Shown here in pieces: positions 25,037 through 33,807 of a DNA stretch of 46,562 bases (position 1 is the first letter of the stretch; the number at the start of each line of letters is the position of its first letter). The notes beneath the pieces were generated by a model. That model was not told where the DNA came from, did not search any database, and was given only the letters and a program-made list of their open reading frames with translations. This stretch comes from a virus, in the IMG/VR virus record IMGVR_UViG_3300006926_001567, positions 1 through 46,562 of that record. One strand, written 5' to 3'. Made by a program: the position numbers and the translations under genes.

Positions 25037-25644
25037 ATTCACCAAATCCAAAAGATTTAATAAAAGCAGGTGCCCAATTTGCTTATCCCGTTCAGTGGAG
25101 AAGATGGGAAGTAATTAATGTTTTCATCACACAATTTAATTGGAAAATGGGTGTTGAAATTGGCGTTAATGAGGGTGCAAATATTTTTGAAATAGCAAAA
25201 AATAATACAAAATTAAAAATATATGGAGTTGATCCATATAAAGTACAACAAGAAAATTCTTTATATGAAAGGAATATAAGTCAAGAATATACTGATAAAT
25301 CTTTGAATATAATTAAAAGAAAGACATTAAAAGAGGCTCTTAAATATCCGAATCTTGAAATAATTGTAGATACTTCTGACAATGCTTCAAAACAATTTGA
25401 TAGAGAATCGATTGATTTTGTTTTCATAGATGGAGATCATAGTTATAGTAGTGTTAAAAATGATATAAAATGTTGGGAACCAATAGTAAAGGAAAATGGT
25501 TTAATTATGGGACATGATTATAATTGGGGAGATGTTGCAAGAGCAGTTGGAGAAATTTTTACTGAAGTTTGGATCTTGTCTGATAATGTTTGGGTGGCCT
25601 CAAAAGTCTGGTTAAGAAATGATAGAAAAAATTTCAATAGATAA
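25033..25644 (+). CDS. Class I methyltransferase (Methyltransf_24 type)
   Basis: 203 residues. MGVEIGVNEGANIFEIA is SAM motif I, YGVDPYK motif II, and DFVFIDGDHSYSSVKNDI the family's DG-H metal/substrate loop, followed by GLIMGHDY. Enzymes of this group often methylate sugars next to glycosyltransferase genes, which fits its place after the GT4 gene. It overlaps that gene by ATGA and uvsW by 26 bases. Confidence 0.85.
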   Translation: MNSPNPKDLIKAGAQFAYPVQWRRWEVINVFITQFNWKMGVEIGVNEGANIFEIAKNNTKLKIYGVDPYKVQQENSLYERNISQEYTDKSLNIIKRKTLKEALKYPNLEIIVDTSDNASKQFDRESIDFVFIDGDHSYSSVKNDIKCWEPIVKENGLIMGHDYNWGDVARAVGEIFTEVWILSDNVWVASKVWLRNDRKNFNR

Positions 25645-27103
25645 GAAAAATGAAGTATATATGTTGGTTCAAGCAGAACCGGGTATTGAACAGGAAATAA
25701 GTGAATATTTTACTTTTTTTATTCCTGGTTATAGATTTATGCCATCTTACAGAAATAAAATGTGGGATGGTAAAATCAGACTTTTTAATTTAAGATCGAA
25801 AGAATTATATATTGGATTATTAGATCATTTATTAAAATTTTCAAAAGAGAGACAGTATGAAATAGAATATAAAAGTTTTCCTAAAAGTTTAAATAAATAT
25901 AATAAAGAGGATTATGAAAGATTTGTTAAGAATCTTGCATTAACAATTGATGCTAGAGACTATCAGATTGATACGTTTCTATACGCTATAAATCATGAAA
26001 GGTGCTTACTTCTCTCTCCCACAGCATCTGGCAAATCTTTCATAATTTATCTTCTTTTGAGATATTATCAACAAAAACTTCCGAATTTTAAAGCATTAAT
26101 AGTAGTGCCTACGACATCTTTAGTCGCACAAATGAAAAGTGATTTTGCTGATTATTCTAAAACAGATAATTGGGATGCTTCGGAAAATGTTCATCAAATT
26201 TATGCAGGTAAAGATAGAGTATCATCTAAACCAATTTATATTTCTACTTGGCAGTCTTTATATAAAATGACTGATAATTATTATGCTGAGTTTGATTTTA
26301 TTTTGGGCGATGAGGCTCATCTTTTTAAAGCAAAATCACTTACTTCCATAATGGAAAAGACAACCAAAACAAAATATAAATTTGGAACAACTGGAACTTT
26401 AGATGGTACTTTAACACATAAATTAGTTTTAGAGGGGTTGTTTGGAAAGACCTATACAGTAACAACTACAAAAGATTTAATAGATAAAAAAACATTATCT
26501 CCATTTCAGATTAAATGTTTAGTTTTACAATATCCCGAAAAATTATGTGAATTAGTCAAATCTTGTAATTATAAAGAAGAACTTAATTATATTGTTTCGA
26601 ATGAATCAAGAAATAGATTTATTAGAAATCTTGCAATAAGTTTGAGTAATAATACTTTGGTGTTATTTCAAATGGTAGAAAAACACGGAAGAATAATTTA
26701 TGATCTTATAAAAGAAAAGAATTCAAAAAATGAAAGAAAAATCTTTTTCGTATACGGAGGAACAGAAACATCTGATAGAGAAGATATTCGAGGAATCGTT
26801 GAATCTGAATCAGATGCCATCATTGTTGCGAGTTATGGCACCTTTTCTACTGGTATCAATATTACTAATTTACATAATGTCATTTTTGCTTCTCCTTCTA
26901 AGTCAAGGGTGAGAAATTTACAAAGTATTGGTAGAGGTCTTAGAAAAAATGAATCTAAAGAAATAGCTACATTATATGATATATCTGATGATTTTTCATA
27001 TAAAAGCTATAAAAACTATACTTTGAACCATTTTGTAGAGAGAATAAAGATTTATAATGAAGAACAGTTTGAATATAAAATTATAGTTGTCCCAATGTCT
27101 TGA
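25619..27103 (+). CDS. uvsW: UvsW ATP-dependent helicase
   Basis: 494 residues (T4 UvsW 503). N-terminal dsDNA-binding part with YRNKMWDGKIRLFNL, Walker A SPTASGKS (133-140), DEAH box in GDEAHLF, FGTTGTLDG, and a C-terminal SF2 motif VI GRGLRKNES. It unwinds branched DNA and R-loops, closing origin-dependent replication in favour of recombination-dependent replication. Start lies inside the upstream methyltransferase gene. A promoter for gp55 begins over its last codons. Confidence 0.95.
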   Translation: MIEKISIDKKNEVYMLVQAEPGIEQEISEYFTFFIPGYRFMPSYRNKMWDGKIRLFNLRSKELYIGLLDHLLKFSKERQYEIEYKSFPKSLNKYNKEDYERFVKNLALTIDARDYQIDTFLYAINHERCLLLSPTASGKSFIIYLLLRYYQQKLPNFKALIVVPTTSLVAQMKSDFADYSKTDNWDASENVHQIYAGKDRVSSKPIYISTWQSLYKMTDNYYAEFDFILGDEAHLFKAKSLTSIMEKTTKTKYKFGTTGTLDGTLTHKLVLEGLFGKTYTVTTTKDLIDKKTLSPFQIKCLVLQYPEKLCELVKSCNYKEELNYIVSNESRNRFIRNLAISLSNNTLVLFQMVEKHGRIIYDLIKEKNSKNERKIFFVYGGTETSDREDIRGIVESESDAIIVASYGTFSTGINITNLHNVIFASPSKSRVRNLQSIGRGLRKNESKEIATLYDISDDFSYKSYKNYTLNHFVERIKIYNEEQFEYKIIVVPMS

Positions 27104-27129
27104 CAAATGACACATATTTATGATATCAT
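27100..27129 (+). promoter_or_regulatory. sigma70-type promoter before gp55
   Basis: TTGACA (27100-27105), an 18-base spacer and TATCAT (27124-27129). The -35 sits in TGTCTTGACA, a 10-mer also found at the promoters near 33742 and 36546. Transcription would start near 27136, ahead of GGAG and the gp55 ATG. Confidence 0.72.
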
Positions 27130-27158
27130 AGTATTTTCACTTTTAATGGAGAGCCATT

Positions 27159-27707
27159 ATGGCTAATTACATAAATAATGAAGATTTTCTTGATGCAATG
27201 ATTGTATATAAAGAAGAGATCAGTAAAGCAGAGGAAAAAAATATAGAAATTCCACCTGTTCCAGATTATATAGGAGAATGTTTTTTGCTTATAGCAGAAA
27301 GACTTTCTTTTAGACCTAATTTTATAAATTATGCATTTAAAGATGATATGATCTCTGATGGCATAGAAAATTGTCTTCAATATGTCAATAATTTTAATCC
27401 AGAAAAATCAAAAAATCCCTTTGCATATTTTACTCAAATAATTTATTGGGCATTTGTTAGAAGAATACAAAAAGAAAAAAAGAATTTATATATTAAATAT
27501 AAAGAAATGGAAAGAATGTCCTATCTTGAAGATCATATAGAAACAAGTTCGGAAGATAGCAAAGAATATTTAAGTTTAATAGGATCTGCTGATTCTAGAA
27601 ATATGATCTCTCAATTTATAGAAAATTTTGAAGAAAAAAGATTTAAAAAGAGAAAGAAAAAAGAAGAAGATACTGTTGTTTCTAATATAGGATCTGTTAG
27701 TATATGA
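27159..27707 (+). CDS. gp55: Late-transcription sigma factor gp55
   Basis: 182 residues (T4 gp55 185). DGIENCLQYVNNFNPEKS and NPFAYFTQIIYWAFVRRIQ are the sigma region 2-like core blocks that bind the -10-like TATAAATA. The basic KKRKKK stretch and C-terminal end fit the clamp-binding tail. Works with host RNA polymerase and the gp45 clamp. It has its own sigma70 promoter, as expected of a gene needed before late transcription. A gp33 coactivator was not recognised in the window. Confidence 0.95.
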   Translation: MANYINNEDFLDAMIVYKEEISKAEEKNIEIPPVPDYIGECFLLIAERLSFRPNFINYAFKDDMISDGIENCLQYVNNFNPEKSKNPFAYFTQIIYWAFVRRIQKEKKNLYIKYKEMERMSYLEDHIETSSEDSKEYLSLIGSADSRNMISQFIENFEEKRFKKRKKKEEDTVVSNIGSVSI

Positions 27708-28780
27708 AAATAGCACTAATCACGGACACTCATTGGGGAGCAAGAAATGATAATATTGCTTTCTCCAATTATTTTAGTAAATTTTACGATAATATTTTTT
27801 TCCCCTATCTTGAAAAAAACAATATTAAAACATGCATTCATTTGGGCGATGTTGTTGATAGGAGAAAATATATTAATTTTAAAACCGCTAATGATTTAAG
27901 AGAAAATTTTGTACAACGATTATGGAAAAACGAAGTTGATACTCACGTTATAATCGGAAATCATGATATTTTTTATAAAAATACGAATAGTATTAATTCA
28001 ATGGAAGAATTGTTTTCATCATCAGATGGTCAACAAGAACCTTGGATTTATGCTAGTCCAAGAGAAGTTGATTTTGATGGCACTAAAATAATGATGATGC
28101 CGTGGATAAATTCGGATAATTATTCAGAATGTGTCGAAGCAATTAAAAAAACTGAAGCGCAAATCATGATGGGTCATCTTGAAATTAGTGGATTTGAAAT
28201 GCATCGTGGACAAATATGTGATTATGGTTTTACTGCAGAAATGTTTTCTAAATTTGATTTAGTATATAGTGGACATTTTCATCATAAGTCTACTCAAGGA
28301 AGTATTACATATCTTGGTAATCCCTATGAAATAACTTGGTCTGATTATCAAGATTCAAGAGGTTTTCACGTATTTGATACTGAAACAAGAGAATTACAGT
28401 TTATTCAAAATCCCTATCATATGTTTAATAAAATATATTATGATGATACCAAAGAAACATTTGAAAAAATTAAAGAAAGAGATTATGAGCAATATGCGGG
28501 ATCTATCATTAAAATTATAGTTGTACAAAAACAAAATCCATATTGGTTTGATACAATGTTGGATGAATTATATAAAGTTGATGTAGTGGATATATCAGTT
28601 ATAGAAAATATTGATCTTGAATTTGAAGATGATGATACAGTTATAGATGAAGCTGAAGACACTCTTACTATTTTGAGCAATTATATAGATACATTAAATA
28701 TACAAAAAGATAAAAAAGAACTTGACACTTTAATAAGGACATTGTACAATGAAGCAATTGACTACCAAATCTCAGCTTAG
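27704..28780 (+). CDS. gp47: Recombination endonuclease subunit gp47 (Mre11-like)
   Basis: 358 residues (T4 339). Metallophosphatase motifs in order: ITDTHWG, HLGDVVDRRK, IGNHDIFY, MGHLE and YSGHFHHK, with the NPYEITWSD block of phage gp47. With gp46 it resects DNA ends for recombination-dependent replication. Overlaps gp55 by ATGA. A consensus promoter lies within its 3' end. Confidence 0.95.
   Translation: MKIALITDTHWGARNDNIAFSNYFSKFYDNIFFPYLEKNNIKTCIHLGDVVDRRKYINFKTANDLRENFVQRLWKNEVDTHVIIGNHDIFYKNTNSINSMEELFSSSDGQQEPWIYASPREVDFDGTKIMMMPWINSDNYSECVEAIKKTEAQIMMGHLEISGFEMHRGQICDYGFTAEMFSKFDLVYSGHFHHKSTQGSITYLGNPYEITWSDYQDSRGFHVFDTETRELQFIQNPYHMFNKIYYDDTKETFEKIKERDYEQYAGSIIKIIVVQKQNPYWFDTMLDELYKVDVVDISVIENIDLEFEDDDTVIDEAEDTLTILSNYIDTLNIQKDKKELDTLIRTLYNEAIDYQISA
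28722..28750 (+). promoter_or_regulatory. sigma70-type promoter inside the end of gp47
   Basis: TTGACA (28722-28727), 17 bases, TACAAT (28745-28750). A start near 28757 falls after the ATG of the 28749 gene, so it would serve the next genes, including gp46. It lies in coding sequence, so chance is possible, but spacing and match are those of the other promoters here. Confidence 0.5.
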
Positions 28781-28952
28781 AGACCTTGAATTAAATTTAC
28801 CGGACGAAGTAATAGTAAAATTAGCATTAGATGCACATAAAAGAGATGTGTCTTTAAATACTCATATTATTGATGTTCTTAAAAAAGAAATAAAAAATTC
28901 AGAATATAGATTTGAAGATGGATCAGCGCCTCAATTTCTTACTGAAGACTAA
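28749..28952 (+). CDS. Small protein, possibly ribbon-helix-helix type
   Basis: 67 residues, starting inside gp47 (32-base overlap). LELNLPDEVIVKLALDAHKRDVSLNTHIIDVLKKEI has the strand-helix-helix rhythm of Arc/MetJ-like DNA-binding proteins: a beta strand, then helix with L-x-L-P-D-E-V. This is a weak family call. Similar small genes are common between gp47 and gp46 in T4-like phages. It overlaps the next gene by 35 bases. Confidence 0.6.
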   Translation: MKQLTTKSQLRDLELNLPDEVIVKLALDAHKRDVSLNTHIIDVLKKEIKNSEYRFEDGSAPQFLTED

Positions 28953-29103
28953 ACTTGATGAATTATCTGTCTTAGAAGAAGAATATATTAAAACATATAG
29001 ACACAAATATCAAAACAACAGAGACATAGCATACGCTAAGATTCTGGCTTGCCAAAAAGAAATAATAGAAATATTGAAATCAAATTATGATAAATTTTCA
29101 TAA
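28918..29103 (+). CDS. Small helical protein before gp46
   Basis: 61 residues from ATG 28918 (a TTG at 28912 is less likely). A single long charged helix, probably coiled-coil, with LLKTKLDELSVLEEEYIKTY and CQKEIIEILKSNYDKF. It overlaps the upstream gene by 35 bases and gp46 by 17. No known family; tight packing supports translation. Confidence 0.55.
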   Translation: MDQRLNFLLKTKLDELSVLEEEYIKTYRHKYQNNRDIAYAKILACQKEIIEILKSNYDKFS

Positions 29104-30802
29104 GATCAGATGGAAAAATGTTCTTTCCACTGGTCAAAATTTTATTGAAATTGATTTAGACAAAAATCCAACAACTTTGATTGTTGGAGAAAATGGGTCT
29201 GGTAAATCTACAATATTAGATGCTCTTACCTTTAGTCTATTCGGAAAAGCATTTCGTAATATTAATAAGTCTCAAATTATCAATTCAATTAATGATAGAA
29301 ATTGTCTTATTGAAACAGAATTTTCAATTGGTAATAGACACTATCTTGTTCGTAGAGGAATAAAACCAAATCTATTTGAAATTGAAGTTGATGGAACATT
29401 AATAAATCAAGATGCAAAAGTAAGAGATTATCAAGAACATCTTGAAAAAAATATTCTTAAATTAAATTATAAATCTTTTACTCAAATTGTTGTTCTTGGT
29501 AGTTCGTCTTTCGTTCCTTTTATGCAACTTAAATCAAATGATCGTAGAATTATTATTGAAGATTTGCTCGATATTCAAATATTTTCTACAATGAATTTTT
29601 TATTGAAAAGTAAAGTTTCTAATTTGAAAGAAGAACAATATCAAAATGAATTGAATTTTTCAAAAACTGAAAATGCATTAGAATTGCAAGAAGATTTTAT
29701 TTCAAAAATGAAAAAAAGCAATAAACAATTAATTGCTGGTAATCAAAAAAAAATTAAAGAGTCTCATAATCAAATAGAAGAATATAATTCTCATATTGCA
29801 AATTGTGATAAAGAAGTATCAACTCTTCAAGAGCTTGTTAATGATTTTGATAAAGCACAAAAGAAACACCAAAAATTAGAACAATATCAAGATGAAATTG
29901 AAAAAAATGTAAAGAAACTTGAAAAAGAAATTGAATTTTATAATGAAAATACAGATTGTCCAACATGTAAACAGACAATTGATGACGAACATAGAACTTG
30001 TGAGATCCATTCAAAAGAAGAGAAAAAAACAGAGTTAAGTGATGGAATTAATAAAATAGGAGCAGATATTAAGGAATCTCTTTTCGTTATTTCTGAAATG
30101 CAGACTACTCAAGAAAAAATTACAGAAATTCAAGGTGTCGTAACAAAACACAATGCTTCAATATTTGCTATTAATCAATATATTGAAAAGATAAATGTAG
30201 AAATACAACAATTAAACGAAAATGATGCAGATGTTTCAGATGCTTCTGTGAAATTGAAAAAATTAAAATCAGATTTAAAAACTTTTACATCATTAAAAGA
30301 GCAACATAGTAATTTACAATCTATATATGATACTGCAAGTGTTTTGTTGAAAGATGGGGGTATTAAAACATTAATTGTTAAAAAATATCTTCCTATTATG
30401 AATAAATTAATTAACAAATATTTGTCAAAGATGGATTTTTATGTTTCATTTAATCTTGATGAAAATTTTAATGAAACGATTAAATCTAGATTTCGTGATG
30501 AATTTACTTATGCTTCTTTTAGTGAAGGGGAAAAAATGCGTATTGATTTGGCTTTGCTTTTTACATGGAGAGCAATTGCTAAATTAAAAAATAGTATGAG
30601 TACGAATTTACTCATATTAGATGAGGTGTTTGATAGTTCACTTGATGAAGATGGAACAAGTGATTTTCTTAAAATAATACACTCTCTTGGTAATGCATCA
30701 AATGTGTTTGTGATAAGTCATAAGGGGGAAATACTTTATGATAAATTTCAACACATGATTAAATTTCAAAAAGTTAAAAATTTTAGCAGAATAGTACAAT
30801 GA
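29087..30802 (+). CDS. gp46: Recombination endonuclease subunit gp46 (Rad50-like)
   Basis: 571 residues (T4 560). Walker A GENGSGKST (34-42), coiled-coil arms on either side of a zinc hook C291-P-T-C294, ABC signature FSEGEKMR and Walker B LLILDEVFD. Forms the SbcCD/Rad50-Mre11-like complex with gp47. Start lies inside the small upstream gene; the end overlaps the deformylase by ATGA. Confidence 0.96.
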   Translation: MINFHKIRWKNVLSTGQNFIEIDLDKNPTTLIVGENGSGKSTILDALTFSLFGKAFRNINKSQIINSINDRNCLIETEFSIGNRHYLVRRGIKPNLFEIEVDGTLINQDAKVRDYQEHLEKNILKLNYKSFTQIVVLGSSSFVPFMQLKSNDRRIIIEDLLDIQIFSTMNFLLKSKVSNLKEEQYQNELNFSKTENALELQEDFISKMKKSNKQLIAGNQKKIKESHNQIEEYNSHIANCDKEVSTLQELVNDFDKAQKKHQKLEQYQDEIEKNVKKLEKEIEFYNENTDCPTCKQTIDDEHRTCEIHSKEEKKTELSDGINKIGADIKESLFVISEMQTTQEKITEIQGVVTKHNASIFAINQYIEKINVEIQQLNENDADVSDASVKLKKLKSDLKTFTSLKEQHSNLQSIYDTASVLLKDGGIKTLIVKKYLPIMNKLINKYLSKMDFYVSFNLDENFNETIKSRFRDEFTYASFSEGEKMRIDLALLFTWRAIAKLKNSMSTNLLILDEVFDSSLDEDGTSDFLKIIHSLGNASNVFVISHKGEILYDKFQHMIKFQKVKNFSRIVQ

Positions 30803-31347
30803 TTTTAGACCTCGTAGATGGAGTACATCCTTTAATAGAAACTAAATTAGACGAATTTGATTTTGATTCTAATAAAGTAACATATTTTGATGATGAAAAA
30901 GTATTACATACATTGAATGCCCATGAATTAGAACAGATATTACTTGAAAATATGGTTCAACATGAAGGATTGGGGCTTTCTTCTAATCAAATAGGGATTA
31001 ATTGCAGAGCATTTGCTATGTTACATGAAGGCGAGCCTTTGATTATGTTTAATCCTAAAGTTATAGAAGCAACAGAAGAAGAAGTTTTGATGAAAGAAGG
31101 ATGTCTTACGTGGTTTGGTTTGTTTCCTAATGTGAAAAGACCAAGCGGTGTCTCTATTAATTGGAGAGATAGAGATGGCGAAGAATATAATGGAAATTTT
31201 ATAAGTCTTTCTGCAAGAATAATTTTGCATGAATATGATCATTTAAATGGTTATACTTTTTTTGATAGAACAAGTACATATTATATGCAACAAGCAAGAA
31301 AGAAAAGAAAAACATTTTTAAGGAAAATGAAAAATGGCAAAATATAA
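30799..31347 (+). CDS. def: Peptide deformylase
   Basis: 182 residues. All three motifs are present: GLGLSSNQIG (57-66), EGCLT (100-104) with metal ligand C102, and H144-EYDH148-LNG. The metal site C102/H144/H148 and catalytic E145 are intact. Motif 2 reads EGCLT rather than the usual EGCLS. It removes formyl groups from new proteins; marine phages carry it to keep host translation or photosystem turnover running. The C terminus is basic (ARKKRKTFLRKMK). Confidence 0.95.
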   Translation: MILDLVDGVHPLIETKLDEFDFDSNKVTYFDDEKVLHTLNAHELEQILLENMVQHEGLGLSSNQIGINCRAFAMLHEGEPLIMFNPKVIEATEEEVLMKEGCLTWFGLFPNVKRPSGVSINWRDRDGEEYNGNFISLSARIILHEYDHLNGYTFFDRTSTYYMQQARKKRKTFLRKMKNGKI

Positions 31348-31459
31348 ATTAATAGTTGAAGCAGGTAGTTATACTGAAGATAGTTTATTAAAATTATTTT
31401 ACGTTGTTATAAAACATAGATTTGAACATTTCTTAAAAGGTGAAGGTTTTCGTGATTGA
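31334..31459 (+). CDS. Small 41-residue protein
   Basis: ATG 31334 lies in the last 14 bases of the deformylase gene and the stop (31457-31459) overlaps the next gene's start. The peptide, beginning MAKYKLIVEAGSYTED and ending HFLKGEGFRD, has a beta strand followed by a helix with an FYVVIKHRFEHF core. It fills the only gap between two genes. Ribosome site: AGGAAA upstream. Not recognised, but composition looks protein-like. Confidence 0.55.
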   Translation: MAKYKLIVEAGSYTEDSLLKLFYVVIKHRFEHFLKGEGFRD

Positions 31460-32294
31460 TAAAATTATCACGAATATTATTGATCAAGAAGCACCTGATC
31501 AAACGGTTGCAGTATTGATGTCTGGTGGTACAGATAGTTTAACAGTTGCCGCGGCCGCTCATAGATTAAATAAGAAATTAAATTGTTATACATTTAGAGT
31601 TGACGGAAAAGATTCTGATGATAGCATATATGCAGAAAAAGCATGTAATCATTTTGGTTGGAATTTTAAACTTATAGATGTTCCAGTTAATAATATTGAA
31701 AATGATTTTTTTACTTTAATTAAAAAATATGAATGTAAAAAGAAAACTCATGTAGAATGTACATTTCCTTTTCTATATGTTTATCCCCACATAAAAGAGA
31801 AATATATTTTGACTGGTTGGGCCGCTGATGGTTATTATGGAGTAAGCAAAAGAGCAAACATACACTTCAAACACACCAAAGAATTGATGAATAAATTTAG
31901 AAGGGGTTACTTTGGTAAATTAGATGAGAGTACACAAAAATTTATTCCGGGAAATCCTGTAGGGGTGAAACAACAAATGATGTTAGCAGAAACTATAGAT
32001 TCTACTTTAGTTGCTCCATACATTGATAAGAAGGTCTGGGACTGGATGATACAGCATGATTGGGAGTTTTTCAACAAACCATATCAAAAAGCTCCATTAT
32101 TTGATGCATTTCCTGAATTGCTTGAAATAAAGAGAAGAAATCATCTGAATTTACAGTTGGCCGCAGGAATACCAAATTATTTTGAGAAATTGCTTGACAA
32201 TAAGGAAATTAATATCTATAATAGAAGCAGAATAATGGATTTAGTTAGAGATTGGAAAGTTACAACCACAAGTATAGAGGGCTTTTTTGTATGA
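31452..32294 (+). CDS. PP-loop ATP pyrophosphatase, asparagine synthase-like
   Basis: I use GTG 31452, which has GAAGG five bases upstream; GTG 31440 is an in-frame alternative. 280 residues. SGGTDS (24-29) is the PP-loop that binds ATP and forms an adenylate. LTGWAADGYYGVSK, and the C-terminal DWMIQHDWEFFNKPYQKAPL, resemble the synthetase half of asparagine synthase; the glutaminase domain is absent, so ammonia or another amine would be the nucleophile. It sits directly before a cytosine-C5 methyltransferase, raising the possibility of a role in nucleotide or DNA modification. It contains a consensus promoter for that gene. Confidence 0.75.
   Translation: MIDKIITNIIDQEAPDQTVAVLMSGGTDSLTVAAAAHRLNKKLNCYTFRVDGKDSDDSIYAEKACNHFGWNFKLIDVPVNNIENDFFTLIKKYECKKKTHVECTFPFLYVYPHIKEKYILTGWAADGYYGVSKRANIHFKHTKELMNKFRRGYFGKLDESTQKFIPGNPVGVKQQMMLAETIDSTLVAPYIDKKVWDWMIQHDWEFFNKPYQKAPLFDAFPELLEIKRRNHLNLQLAAGIPNYFEKLLDNKEINIYNRSRIMDLVRDWKVTTTSIEGFFV
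32194..32222 (+). promoter_or_regulatory. Perfect sigma70 promoter before the DNA methyltransferase
   Basis: TTGACA (32194-32199), 17 bases, TATAAT (32217-32222): full consensus in both boxes. It lies inside the PP-loop gene, with a start near 32229, about 60 bases before the methyltransferase ATG. Confidence 0.75.
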
Positions 32295-33514
32295 GTTATC
32301 AAAAATATTACGTAAAAGAAGTTAAAGAAAAATCATCTGAAAAACTATTTAATGTCATCAGTTGTTTTGCTGGTGGTGGAGGAAGTTCTACTGGATATAG
32401 GCTTGCGGGAGCAAATATACTTTTAATAAATGAATTTGTCGAAGAAGCAATATCTACATATAAAGCAAATTTTCCAGATACAAAGGTTTTAGTAGATGAT
32501 ATTAAAAAATATTCATCAGATGATTTTTTAGAAATGGCAGGAATTAAAGTTGGAGAATTAGATTTACTTGATGGTTCTCCTCCATGTTCTGCATTTTCAC
32601 TTGCAGGTAAAAGAAATAAAGGATGGGTGGGTTATGTAGAAGATACAAGAGAATCTTCTATTGATCTTGAAACTGGTGAAGTTGTGCAGACAGGAGAATT
32701 AAAGAAAAAAGACGGAATAAAGAAATATTCTGAAGATAAAATTCAAGAAAGTATTGAAGATTTATTTTTAGAATATATACGTATTGCCAAAGGAATCCAA
32801 CCAAAAGTTATTGTAGCAGAAAATGTAAAAGGAATAACTTTCGGAGAATCGAAGAAGAAACTTTTAGAATTTATTAATGATTTTGAACGAATAGGTTATG
32901 AAGTTTCATATCAAGTTATGAATGCCGCTGATTTTGGGACACCTCAAGCAAGAGAAAGAACAATTTTTATATGTGTGAGAAAAGATGTTGCCCTCAAAAT
33001 TGGTCTCAATTTTATGAATATAAATGGTATTTTTCCTTCTAAAACAGTTTCAAAGCATGTTTCTATGAAAGAAGCATTTGAAGATATTGAAAATGATTCA
33101 GAAGAAATAAAAATGCTTTTAGATTATGTTGAGGGATCATTTCAAAAGAAATTTTTAAGTTTTCTGCCTTTCAATCCAGAAAAACCACTTAAACCCTCAG
33201 ATAAACAATTTCATGAATTTAATCCAAAGGGATCATGTTTTAACATGATTCGACCAGCACCAAATCTTCCTTCTCCGACTTTAACGCAACAGGGTCAGAA
33301 AAAAGGATTATCTGGTGTTTTTCATTATGCTGAAAACAGAAAACCTACTATAGTAGAATTTAAAAGGTTAATGGGAATGCCAGAAGATTTTATTTTGACT
33401 GGAGATTTTGATCAACAGGCAGAAAGATTAGGTCGTATGGTGGCCCCAAAAATGATGACAGCAATCGCAAATAGTATATACAAAAATGTACTAGAACCCT
33501 ATAATAAAAAATAA
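32291..33514 (+). CDS. dcm-like: DNA cytosine-C5 methyltransferase
   Basis: ATG 32291 overlaps the upstream stop (ATGA) and follows AGAGGG; the earlier TTG 32252 lies inside the PP-loop gene. 407 residues. Motif I FAGGGGSSTGY (26-36), motif IV SPPCSAFS with catalytic C99, motif VI AENVKG, motif VIII QARERTIF. Target recognition region lies roughly between 210 and 350. It methylates DNA at cytosine C5; no restriction gene is adjacent, so self-protection against host restriction, or being the first step of a cytosine modification, is likely. Its own strong promoter suggests early expression. Confidence 0.93.
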   Translation: MSYQKYYVKEVKEKSSEKLFNVISCFAGGGGSSTGYRLAGANILLINEFVEEAISTYKANFPDTKVLVDDIKKYSSDDFLEMAGIKVGELDLLDGSPPCSAFSLAGKRNKGWVGYVEDTRESSIDLETGEVVQTGELKKKDGIKKYSEDKIQESIEDLFLEYIRIAKGIQPKVIVAENVKGITFGESKKKLLEFINDFERIGYEVSYQVMNAADFGTPQARERTIFICVRKDVALKIGLNFMNINGIFPSKTVSKHVSMKEAFEDIENDSEEIKMLLDYVEGSFQKKFLSFLPFNPEKPLKPSDKQFHEFNPKGSCFNMIRPAPNLPSPTLTQQGQKKGLSGVFHYAENRKPTIVEFKRLMGMPEDFILTGDFDQQAERLGRMVAPKMMTAIANSIYKNVLEPYNKK

Positions 33515-33516
33515 TT

Positions 33517-33729
33517 ATGAAAGCTAATATCAAAAAACAAGTAAAAGAAAAACTTACACAATATAATATGAAATATGCGGCCATGGATTGGAATTATAAG
33601 TGGTTTTGTTATGTAAATAAGCCAAAATGTGTCGATGATACATGGGATGTTAAAGAAGGGCATTACATGCAAGTACACACGCTTCCTACGGAGGGTTTTG
33701 ATTGGAGAGACTCATTAATCCAAAAATAA
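33517..33729 (+). CDS. Small unrecognised protein (70 residues)
   Basis: It lies two bases after the methyltransferase stop. Trp-rich (MDWNYKWFCYV, DTWDV, FDWRDS), basic N terminus. No ribosome site stands out. No family recognised. Its stop precedes the promoter at 33742. Confidence 0.55.
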   Translation: MKANIKKQVKEKLTQYNMKYAAMDWNYKWFCYVNKPKCVDDTWDVKEGHYMQVHTLPTEGFDWRDSLIQK

Positions 33730-33741
33730 CCAAAAATTGTC

Positions 33742-33770
33742 TTGACAGTATTTTCAAATATTGATACCAT
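33742..33770 (+). promoter_or_regulatory. sigma70-type promoter before the VWA gene
   Basis: TTGACA (33742-33747) within TGTCTTGACA, 17 bases, TACCAT (33765-33770). The -10 matches four of six. It lies in a 78-base gap; start near 33777. Confidence 0.65.
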
Positions 33771-33807
33771 ATAAGTGAAGGTTAAAAACTAATCAAAAGG
33801 ATATCTT

